DNA from: Pirellulales bacterium
GTDB lineage: Bacteria > Planctomycetota > Planctomycetia > Pirellulales > Thermoguttaceae
DNA: 8,550 bases
Reading direction: 5' to 3'
NCBI GenBank assembly: GCA_030605745.1
Contig: JAUWHT010000076.1
Coordinates: 1 to 8,550, forward strand
Part shown: positions 1 to 6,438 of the stretch, piece by piece
Layout: each line of letters begins with the position of its first letter
Position numbering within the stretch: the stretch's first letter is position 1
The notes under the pieces: model-generated
Told to the model about the DNA's origin: nothing
The model's database searches: none
What the model saw: the letters and a program-made list of their open reading frames with translations, nothing else
Program-made: the position numbers and the translations under genes

Positions 1-1
1 G

Positions 2-466
2 GGCCTCCAACCTCAAGACGCCTCCGACATCATGCAGGAGGTATTCCAGCGGGTACACGGTGCATTGGGCCGATTCGAGCACGACAAGCCGAGAAAAAAG
101 TTCCGGGCATGGCTACGGACGATCACCCGCAACGAGGTCCTGCAGCATTTCCGGCGGCAGGCGGCGCGGCCCCAGGCCCGGGGAGGCACGGACGCGCAGA
201 AAGCATTGCAGCAGTTGCCCGACCAATTCGGGGATGAGATCGAGACCTCGCAGGAGGACTCGCAAGTCCGGCTGGCCAACCGTGCCTTGGAGTTGATCCG
301 CCACGAATTCGAGCCTCGAACCTGGCAGGCCTTCATCGAGTTTACAATGAGGGACCGCGCGGCGGCGGACATTGGGGAGGAATTGGGAATGAGCCCGCAG
401 GCGGTGCATCAGGCCAAGTACCGTGTCCTCAAGCGGCTGCGAGACCTGCTTGCCGACGATTCTTGA
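2..466 (+). CDS. ECF-type RNA polymerase sigma factor (5' end outside window)
   Basis: Alternative sigma factor that would direct RNA polymerase to a specific promoter set. The reading frame is open from base 2, and residues before the first in-window ATG (base 32) already match sigma region 2 (LQPQDASDIMQEVFQRV, the DAxDxxQEVF core-binding helix), so ATG 32 is not the true start and the gene is cut by the window edge. Region 2 continues through FRAWLRTITRNEVLQHFRR, the segment that melts and reads the -10 element. A polar linker of about 40 residues follows, then region 4 near the C-terminus with a helix-turn-helix (AAADIGEELGMSPQAVHQAK, then YRVLKRLRDLL) that would read the -35 element. There is no C-terminal extension. 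ECF sigma factors beside Hanks-type kinases are a known planctomycete arrangement, and the next gene is such a kinase. No anti-sigma factor is seen in the window. Family assignment is firm; the subgroup is not determined. Confidence 0.9.
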   Translation, partial: GLQPQDASDIMQEVFQRVHGALGRFEHDKPRKKFRAWLRTITRNEVLQHFRRQAARPQARGGTDAQKALQQLPDQFGDEIETSQEDSQVRLANRALELIRHEFEPRTWQAFIEFTMRDRAAADIGEELGMSPQAVHQAKYRVLKRLRDLLADDS

Positions 467-492
467 AAACTCGTGTTAGGTGTCCGCATTAT
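463..492 (+). promoter_or_regulatory. possible sigma70-like promoter for the kinase gene
   Basis: TTGAAA (463-468, overlapping the sigma-factor stop codon) is 5/6 to the -35 consensus. It is followed after 18 bases by CATTAT (487-492), 4/6 to the -10 consensus. It would give a leader of roughly 40 bases before the kinase start. This is the only plausible pair seen in the 73-base gap. Planctomycete promoters are poorly conserved and the match may be chance. Confidence 0.2.
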
Positions 493-527
493 TAAGGTAG
501 GAGGCGAAATCGACGACCAACCCCGAT

Positions 528-536
528 GAGGTGATC
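528..536 (+). promoter_or_regulatory. strong Shine-Dalgarno fixing the kinase start at ATG 540
   Basis: GAGGTGATC is a nine-base complement to the 3' end of 16S rRNA and ends 3 bases before ATG 540. A GTG at 531 gives a slightly longer in-frame reading, but that codon lies inside this ribosome binding site, so ATG 540 is the better start. A second purine-rich stretch, TAGGAGG (498-504), has no start codon at a usable distance. Confidence 0.7.
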
Positions 537-539
537 GAA

Positions 540-3500
540 ATGACCGAGCCAGAGAGCCGTCCCCCCCATCAGCCCGCAGCCGCCCTTTCCAACGACCGCT
601 CGACAACTCCTCAGCCCGACAACGCGCGGAACGCCGGCACCGCGGGCATGCAAGACCCGGAACTGGATACCCTCGCGTCGCTTCTCCGACTGCCCGTGGA
701 GCCTGATCCCTACAGCAGCGAATCTGCCTGCCGGCAAGCGATCGACGTGATCGCCGCCATCGGACGCGATCCCTCACGCGCCGAGGTGCCCTCGGTAGCC
801 GCCTCGGGTGACCAGCCCGCACTGGGCGAGTTCGGACAGTATCGTCTGTTGGCCAAGCTCGGCGAGGGCGGTATGGGCACCGTTTACAAGGCCCTGCACA
901 CCCGGCTGGAAAAGGTCGTCGCACTGAAGATGCTCCCCGCCGACCGGATGAAGGACGAGTCGGCCCTCGCCCGGTTCAACCGCGAGATGAAGGCGGTCGG
1001 CCGGCTTAACCACCCGAACATTGTCGCGGCCCACGACGCCGGCGAGATCGAGGGCACCCATTACCTCGTGATGGAACTGGTCGAGGGGATCGACCTCTCG
1101 ACGCTCGCCGGGCGGCTCGGTCAACTGGACGTGCCCGAGGCCTGCGAGATCATCCGCCAGGCAGCCCTGGGCCTGGACCATGCTCACCAGCACGACATGG
1201 TCCACCGCGATATCAAACCGTCGAATCTCATGCTGACCGGCCACGGCGAGGTGAAGGTACTCGACCTCGGCCTGGCCCTGTTGCAGGAACAGTCGGCCTT
1301 GTCGGGCAGCGAGTTGACCAGCACCGGCCAGATGATGGGCACCTTCGAGTATATGGCACCCGAGCAGGGCAGCGACAGCCACACGGTCGACCATCGGGCG
1401 GACATCTACTCGCTGGGCGCCACGCTCTACAAGTTGCTCTGCGGCCACGCGCCGTTTGCCGGCGAGAAGTACAACACGCCGATGAAGCGGATGATGGCCC
1501 TGGCGACCGAGGAGCCGGTACCGATTCGTGACTTGCGGCCGGATGTGCCGGCGAAACTCGCCCGACTCATCCACCGGATGCTCGCCCGCAACCCGTCCGC
1601 CCGTCCGTCCACCGCCTCGGAAGTCGCCGCCGCCATGGAACCCTTCACCGGCGCCGCCGCCCTACCGGCCCTTCTCGACCGGGCGAAAGCAACGGCTGCG
1701 CCTCAAAGCGCCGAGCCCGGCACAATGGCCACCGAGCCGGCAGCTTCATCGGCCATGGACGACACCTCGCCAACGGCCACCCCCAGCCGGTTCGTTCCGG
1801 AGCAACGCGAAGGGACCGTCCAGATCACCGTGCGCAAGCCGAAACGCTCAGTGCGCGCCCGGCCAAGCTGGGCAGCAGCGGTTCAGGCTTCCGTGGCCCG
1901 CATTCCACCCCGGATCCGCCGGGGTGCAGTGATTGCCGCCGCGGCGGCAGCCGCGATGATCTTCCTGGCCGTGCTCATCATCATCCGCAACCAACAGGGG
2001 AAAGAGGTTGCGCGGGTGGAGGTGCCGGACGGGGGCACGGCGGAAGTTCGGGACACGGGAGCGACGGAACCCACGGGTACTCATGGGCCTGTGGTGGCAG
2101 ACAGATCGACGGCACTGAAATCGCCGCCGCCGACAGTTGTCAAACTTACCGATTTGAAGCCACTGACTGCCCGTGCAGAGCATTACGCCTATTCGGTCAA
2201 CGATCTCTACCCAAAGAACGCTTGGCCCTCGATGCGGCCGGACGTAGAACTCGCCACGGAGTACCTGTACGCTTCTGCCCCGTCCCGTATCCGTTACCGC
2301 GTACCCGAGGGTATGAAGAGCTTTACGGCAGTAGGATATTGTCCGTGCCGGTGGTCGGTCAAGTTCAAAGTGATGGCGGGCGACAAAACGCTGTTTGAGA
2401 GCAAACCGGAATGCTGGTGGCCGATTTTTGGGGCGATCCGTGTCGATCTTCCGCCGGGTACGGAAGAGATTGACCTGATCGCCCAACAAGCGTATACCCA
2501 AGAATCGGCGCTCCAAGACGCGCGCCGCTTCTGTTGGCTCGCGCCACGTCTGCATCCCGTGCCGGCTGACGAGGTTGGCAACCTCTTCTGCAAACGCGGA
2601 GACCACGTCAGTCTGACAACGGCCGAGCCGCTGCTCGTGCGGCTACTGGGCTCCAAGGTACTGATCAATCGCGTTCCCAAGAGCATGGCGCCGCCGGTTG
2701 CCTACGACGGTTTCGGCCGATGCGAGGAGTTTGTGTATGCCTGCGCCCCATCCCGCGCTGAGTACGAGATTCCATCTGGCGCAAAGGCCTTCTCGGCCAT
2801 CGGCTATTGCGGCAGCGGTAGTGTTCGGTTCGACGTGTACGCCGACAACACCCGCATTTATTCGAGCCCGAATGCGGGCGTTGTGCCGATTGAGGTGCGA
2901 ATTCCAGACGGGGCATCTATCTTAACGCTTGTTGCGCTCGGCAACAACCATAGAGACTACAGCACCTGGTGCTATCCACGATTTCACTGGCCATTTTCAG
3001 ATCAAGGCAGCATCGAGGAGCGAATGGCCTGGATCAGCGCCGCACTGAAACGACTGAATCCGCAGTTCAACGGGAAGGTCAAATTCGAAGTGGAGGAGGG
3101 CAAGATCGTGGAGGTAGATTTCACTCTTCCGGATTGGAACGTCGCGATCGCCGACATTTCTCCGCTTCGACATCTTGAGCATTTGCGGAGACTCGATCTT
3201 CAAAAGGCGCCCGTTGAGTACTTCAAGCCGTTGACCGGACTGCCGCTCGAATACCTGAACGTCCATGACTCGCCGCAAGTCCCCGATCTCTCGCCGCTGG
3301 TCGAGTCACCGCTGGAGGCGCTCCATGGGCCAATCACGTCCCTGCGCGACTGCCGGACACTCCGCCAGATCAAGACGTTGAAAACAATCAACGATCGCCC
3401 CGTCGTGGAGGCCTTGCGCGAGGCGGAGGAGATGATCGCGAGGAAAGCATCAGAAGCAGAAGCGGCGAAGCTTCAGGACACAAAGTTGACGGATACGCCT

Positions 3501-5171
3501 GAAACTCGTAAACCGGCGACACTCGATGAATTACCGCCGCCAGAAATTGTCAGACTTATCGACTTGGAGCCAGTGATCGCTATCGTTGGCCGTTACGCGT
3601 ATTCGGTCAACCAGGGAGGTTCACCATCCATACGACCGGACGTTGAACTCGCCACGGAGTATCTGTATGTGCACGCGCCATCCCGCATTCGCTACCCGGT
3701 ACCCGAGGGAATGAAAAGCTTCTCGGTTGTCGCATATCGTCCCCGCTGGTGGTCGGTCAAGTTCAAAGTGATGGTGGGCAACAAGACGTTGTTTGACGAC
3801 AAACCCGGGACATTCACGATCATCCGTGTCGATCTTCCGCCGGGCACGGACGAGATTGGCCTGGTTGTCGAGCGCGCCGCAGACCCAGGCCATGCCTGTT
3901 GGCTCGTGCCGCGCCTGCATCCCGTGCCGGCTGAAGAAATCAAAGATCTGTTCGGCGAAAGCGGAGAGCATGTCAGTCTAACGACGGTCGAACCATCGCT
4001 CGTGTCCGTAGGAGCCTCCGAGCTAATGGTCAATCGCGTTCCTAAGGGCATGGCGCCGCCAGTGCTCTACAAGGGTTTCACGCCATGTAAGGAATTCACG
4101 TATGCCTTCGCCCCATCCCGGGCCGAGTACGAGATTCCGGCCGGTGCGAAGTCCTTTTCGGCCATCGGCTATTGCACCAACGGTAGCGTACGGTTCGAGG
4201 TGTATGCCGACAATACCCGCGTCTATTCGAGCCCGAGCGCGGGCATTGTGCCGATTGAGGTGCAAATTCCAGACGGGGCATCTACCTTAGCGCTCGTGGT
4301 GCTTGGCAACAACCACAGAGACCACAGCAAATGGTGCTATCCACGATTTCACTGGCCGTTTCCAGATCAAGGCAGCATCGAGGAGCGAAAGGCCTGGATC
4401 GTGGCCGAGTTGAAACGGTTGAATCCGGAATTCAAGAAAGATTCATGTAAAATGACTGACAAGGACGGAAGAATCAGCTATGTGTATCTTTCTCACCAGC
4501 ACAACAGGCTCAAGGATATCTCCCCCTTAGCGGAACTCCGGTTTGAGCATCTCCAGATGAACAGGTCGGAGGCGGTCGAGGATTTGACGCCGCTTGCGGG
4601 GATGCCACTGCGGAAGTTGGAAGTGCATGGAACTCACTCCACGAATTTATCTCCCTTGCAAGGCGCGCCGCTCGTGGATCTTCAAATCGATGATTCCCGT
4701 GTGACGAATCTCGCGCCCATCAAAGGGGCACCGCTCCAGATACTCACGTGCCACAACACGAAGATATCTGACTTGTCGCCGCTGGCCGGGGCGAAACTGA
4801 CAAAGCTGTCTATCTATAACACCCTCGTTTCCGATCTGACGCCTCTGGCCGGGATGCCACTGAGAGAGCTCCGTTGTGAAGGGACGTTGGTGAAGGACTT
4901 CTTGCCGCTGAAGGACACACCGCTGTTGTCGATCACCTGTGATTTCGTCCCAGAGCAGGATGCCGAGGCGCTGCGTCAGATCAAGACGCTCAAAACCATC
5001 AACGGCAAGCCCGCCGCGGAGGTGCTGGGGAAGCCGAAAGAGAAACCGGTACCGAAGCAGCCCGCGGGGGAAGGGGAGGTGGTAGAGGGCGATGCCACGA
5101 ATGCCAAAGCCGGCACCGCTAAGGCACAGGACCATCCAGATGTACAGGTGGATCAGCGCTCCGGTGATTAG
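540..5171 (+). CDS. receptor-like Hanks-type Ser/Thr kinase with duplicated exported region
   Basis: Transmembrane protein kinase of 1543 residues; far longer than a usual bacterial Hanks kinase. Residues 1-96 are a polar leader. The kinase domain spans about 97-368 and is catalytically complete: glycine loop GEGGMG (108-113), ATP-anchoring K130, helix-C E149, HRDIKPSN (222-229, catalytic D224), DLG as the DFG motif (242-244) and APE (273-275). A Pro/Ala/Thr-rich, then basic linker (369-461, ending RIRRG) leads to one membrane helix (about 462-482), so the kinase should be cytoplasmic and the C-terminal ~1060 residues exported. The exported part is A1 (533-680), B1 (689-825), LRR1 (872-940), A2 (1004-1140), B2 (1144-1280), LRR2 (1325-1474), and a Lys/Pro/Ala-rich tail. 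A and B modules resemble NPCBM-like carbohydrate-binding beta-sandwiches (S-x-Y-x-[VI]-P-x-G-x-K-x-F, then VxFxVxAxxxxxxxS); this fold call is inference. Ligand unknown. Confidence 0.9.
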   Translation: MTEPESRPPHQPAAALSNDRSTTPQPDNARNAGTAGMQDPELDTLASLLRLPVEPDPYSSESACRQAIDVIAAIGRDPSRAEVPSVAASGDQPALGEFGQYRLLAKLGEGGMGTVYKALHTRLEKVVALKMLPADRMKDESALARFNREMKAVGRLNHPNIVAAHDAGEIEGTHYLVMELVEGIDLSTLAGRLGQLDVPEACEIIRQAALGLDHAHQHDMVHRDIKPSNLMLTGHGEVKVLDLGLALLQEQSALSGSELTSTGQMMGTFEYMAPEQGSDSHTVDHRADIYSLGATLYKLLCGHAPFAGEKYNTPMKRMMALATEEPVPIRDLRPDVPAKLARLIHRMLARNPSARPSTASEVAAAMEPFTGAAALPALLDRAKATAAPQSAEPGTMATEPAASSAMDDTSPTATPSRFVPEQREGTVQITVRKPKRSVRARPSWAAAVQASVARIPPRIRRGAVIAAAAAAAMIFLAVLIIIRNQQGKEVARVEVPDGGTAEVRDTGATEPTGTHGPVVADRSTALKSPPPTVVKLTDLKPLTARAEHYAYSVNDLYPKNAWPSMRPDVELATEYLYASAPSRIRYRVPEGMKSFTAVGYCPCRWSVKFKVMAGDKTLFESKPECWWPIFGAIRVDLPPGTEEIDLIAQQAYTQESALQDARRFCWLAPRLHPVPADEVGNLFCKRGDHVSLTTAEPLLVRLLGSKVLINRVPKSMAPPVAYDGFGRCEEFVYACAPSRAEYEIPSGAKAFSAIGYCGSGSVRFDVYADNTRIYSSPNAGVVPIEVRIPDGASILTLVALGNNHRDYSTWCYPRFHWPFSDQGSIEERMAWISAALKRLNPQFNGKVKFEVEEGKIVEVDFTLPDWNVAIADISPLRHLEHLRRLDLQKAPVEYFKPLTGLPLEYLNVHDSPQVPDLSPLVESPLEALHGPITSLRDCRTLRQIKTLKTINDRPVVEALREAEEMIARKASEAEAAKLQDTKLTDTPETRKPATLDELPPPEIVRLIDLEPVIAIVGRYAYSVNQGGSPSIRPDVELATEYLYVHAPSRIRYPVPEGMKSFSVVAYRPRWWSVKFKVMVGNKTLFDDKPGTFTIIRVDLPPGTDEIGLVVERAADPGHACWLVPRLHPVPAEEIKDLFGESGEHVSLTTVEPSLVSVGASELMVNRVPKGMAPPVLYKGFTPCKEFTYAFAPSRAEYEIPAGAKSFSAIGYCTNGSVRFEVYADNTRVYSSPSAGIVPIEVQIPDGASTLALVVLGNNHRDHSKWCYPRFHWPFPDQGSIEERKAWIVAELKRLNPEFKKDSCKMTDKDGRISYVYLSHQHNRLKDISPLAELRFEHLQMNRSEAVEDLTPLAGMPLRKLEVHGTHSTNLSPLQGAPLVDLQIDDSRVTNLAPIKGAPLQILTCHNTKISDLSPLAGAKLTKLSIYNTLVSDLTPLAGMPLRELRCEGTLVKDFLPLKDTPLLSITCDFVPEQDAEALRQIKTLKTINGKPAAEVLGKPKEKPVPKQPAGEGEVVEGDATNAKAGTAKAQDHPDVQVDQRSGD
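2124..3410 (+). repeat. ectodomain duplication, copy 1 (A1-B1-LRR1)
   Basis: In-frame direct repeat of about 1.29 kb within the kinase gene; its partner is 3534-5021. It opens at PPPTVVKLTDLKPL and closes at LRQIKTLKTINDRPVVE. Nucleotide similarity is clearly visible, for example bases 2971-3033 against 4336-4398 (GCTATCCACGATTTCACTGG present in both). The offset between copies shifts from 1410 to 1398, 1365 and finally 1611 bases, all multiples of three, showing small in-frame deletions and one large in-frame gain. LRR1 has only two to three repeats. Confidence 0.9.
3534..5021 (+). repeat. ectodomain duplication, copy 2 (A2-B2-LRR2)
   Basis: Partner of 2124-3410. It opens at PPPEIVRLIDLEPV and closes at LRQIKTLKTINGKPAAE. 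The A2 module is shorter than A1 and lacks A1's extra cysteines (A1 GYCPCRWSV against A2 AYRPRWWSV). The LRR segment between DISPL and LRQIK is 152 residues here against 69 in copy 1. The 83-residue gain is close to four 21-residue repeats. Confidence 0.9.
4584..4961 (+). repeat. six tandem 21-residue leucine-rich repeats
   Basis: Six consecutive units of exactly 21 codons (kinase residues 1349-1474) with consensus LxPLxGxPLxxLxxxxTxVxD, for example LTPLAGMPLRKLEVHGTHSTN-type units; a longer degenerate unit of 25 residues precedes them. The array is capped by AEALRQIKTLKTINGKP, a terminal motif I associate with planctomycete LRR proteins. The units are diverged at the DNA level, so expansion is not very recent. 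Confidence 0.85.
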
Positions 5172-5197
5172 GCACCGAACCCGGCGAGTGAGGAACC

Positions 5198-6433
5198 GTG
5201 AACGACCACTTCGACGCCTACCACAAATGGCTGGGCATTCCGCCGGGGCATCAGCCGCCGGATCATTACCGGCTGTTGGGATTGCGGCGGTTCGAGGCCG
5301 ATGCGGAGGTGATCGGCAACGCGTCGGACCAGCGCATGCGGTTCCTGCGCACGTTGCAGACCGGGGCGCACGCGGCCGAATCGCAGCGGCTGTTGAACGA
5401 GGTGGCCCGGGCGCGGGTGACGTTGCTCGACCCGGCCCGTAAGGCGGGCTACGATGCGGTGCTGTGCTCGGCGGCTCCGGTAGATTCCGCGCCGGCCGGT
5501 CCCCGTCCCCTGGAAGCACCGCCGGTACAAGCGGCGCCGGCCGCCAGCGTCGGTCAGTCGTTCGGCGAGTTCCGCCTGGTGGAATGCCTCCAGCACACGC
5601 GAATGGCGATGGTGTATCGGGCCGAGCACACGCCGACGGGACGACTCTACTCGCTGAAGTTCCTCACACCCGAGGCCGCCCGAGACGGCACCATGCGTAA
5701 ACGGTTCCGCCGCGAAATCGAAATCACGACCCAACTCGATCATCCACACCTCATCGTAGGCTACCAGGGAGGCGAGCATCAAGGCCTGCTTTATCTCGTC
5801 ACCGAGTACGTGATCGGCACCGACCTGCAAACACTGGTCGCCAAGCGCGGGCCGCTCCCCATCGAGCACGTCTTGGAGTACGTCGAGCAGGCTGCCCGAG
5901 GGCTCATGCAACTTCATCTACTGGGCGTCTATCATCGAAACATCTCCCCGCGGAACCTCTTGGTCGATCTTCAGGGTCGCATTAAGGTTACGAACCTCCT
6001 GCTGGCCCGAATTCAGGAAGGCTCGGAAATGGATCAGGGGCAAGAGGAGTTGACCCGCATGGGTGACGTGATGGGCACGGCCGAATTTCTTGCGCCGGAA
6101 CAGGTCCTGGACGCTTCCAGCGTGGACCAGCGGACCGACGTCTACTCGCTCGGATGCACGATGTTCTACCTGGCCACCGGCCGAGCGCCCTATGGGGGTC
6201 GCTCGCTGATGGACAAGCTGGCCGCCCACAAGACGCAGCCGATCCCCTCGATGCGAGACCATCGGCCCGACGTTCCAGGATGGCTCGACACCGTGTGCCG
6301 CAAGATGCTGGTCAAGGAGCCCGGCGGCCGTTACACCACCATGGCCTACCTGACGGCCGCGTTGGACGCCCGCCGCCGGCTGCCGTGGTGGGTGCGGGCT
6401 TGGCGCCGGCTGTTCGGCTCGCAGGGAGCTTGA
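5198..6433 (+). CDS. J-like module fused to a predicted pseudokinase
   Basis: 411-residue, probably cytoplasmic protein; no signal peptide or clear membrane helix. Residues 5-89 form a J-domain-like module (FDAYHKWLGIPPGHQPPDHY ... LLNEVARARVTLL ... YDAVL) lacking the HPD motif that true J-proteins use to stimulate Hsp70. A Pro/Ala linker (90-121) leads to a Hanks-kinase fold (122-390). K154, helix-C E173, metal-site N253, APE (299-301) and helix-F D314 are kept. HRD is HRN (246-248, catalytic Asp to Asn), the following Lys is Ser (S250), DFG reads NLL (266-268), and the glycine loop is LQHTRMAMVY. Phosphotransfer is therefore unlikely; a scaffold, allosteric or substrate role is inferred. 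The tail (392-411) is basic and Trp-rich. Start is GTG 5198, with a weak AGGA at 5191-5194 and close spacing; no in-frame ATG precedes the conserved module. It lies 26 bases after the active kinase and 5 bases before the toroid gene, supporting co-expression. Confidence 0.88.
   Translation: MNDHFDAYHKWLGIPPGHQPPDHYRLLGLRRFEADAEVIGNASDQRMRFLRTLQTGAHAAESQRLLNEVARARVTLLDPARKAGYDAVLCSAAPVDSAPAGPRPLEAPPVQAAPAASVGQSFGEFRLVECLQHTRMAMVYRAEHTPTGRLYSLKFLTPEAARDGTMRKRFRREIEITTQLDHPHLIVGYQGGEHQGLLYLVTEYVIGTDLQTLVAKRGPLPIEHVLEYVEQAARGLMQLHLLGVYHRNISPRNLLVDLQGRIKVTNLLLARIQEGSEMDQGQEELTRMGDVMGTAEFLAPEQVLDASSVDQRTDVYSLGCTMFYLATGRAPYGGRSLMDKLAAHKTQPIPSMRDHRPDVPGWLDTVCRKMLVKEPGGRYTTMAYLTAALDARRRLPWWVRAWRRLFGSQGA
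5210..5464 (+). repeat. J-like module repeat, copy 1
   Basis: Codes for residues 5-89 of the pseudokinase. It aligns without gaps to 6451-6705 (offset 1241), with 58 of 85 residues identical by hand count and obvious nucleotide similarity (TACCACAAATGGCT at both starts). It points to copying of this module between adjacent genes, or to shared ancestry under the same constraint. Confidence 0.9.
6423..6428 (+). promoter_or_regulatory. ribosome binding site of the toroid gene
   Basis: AGGGAG lies 10 bases before ATG 6439, inside the last codons of the pseudokinase gene. The upstream stop (6431-6433) falls between site and start, an arrangement that fits translational coupling. An in-frame TTG at 6430 is a weaker alternative start. 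Confidence 0.45.
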
Positions 6434-6438
6434 CCGCT

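Noticed and set aside
774..1574. Long minus-strand reading of 266 codons opposite the kinase domain
   Set aside because: It is a GC-rich antisense shadow: the + frame here codes all kinase motifs, and the minus-strand protein has no recognisable domain.
4647..5917. Two long minus-strand readings (4647-5519 and 5168-5917)
   Set aside because: They lie opposite the LRR block and the pseudokinase coding frame, overlap each other, and give low-complexity Arg/Pro-rich products typical of shadows.
5198..6433. Reading the pseudokinase as a decaying pseudogene
   Set aside because: No stop, frameshift or truncation is present and many structural kinase residues are kept; the losses are confined to catalytic positions.
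6154..6438. Upstream extension of the toroid gene
   Set aside because: It overlaps the conserved end of the pseudokinase, the extra residues look like a shadow, and ATG 6439 sits just before the conserved J-like module with a ribosome binding site upstream.
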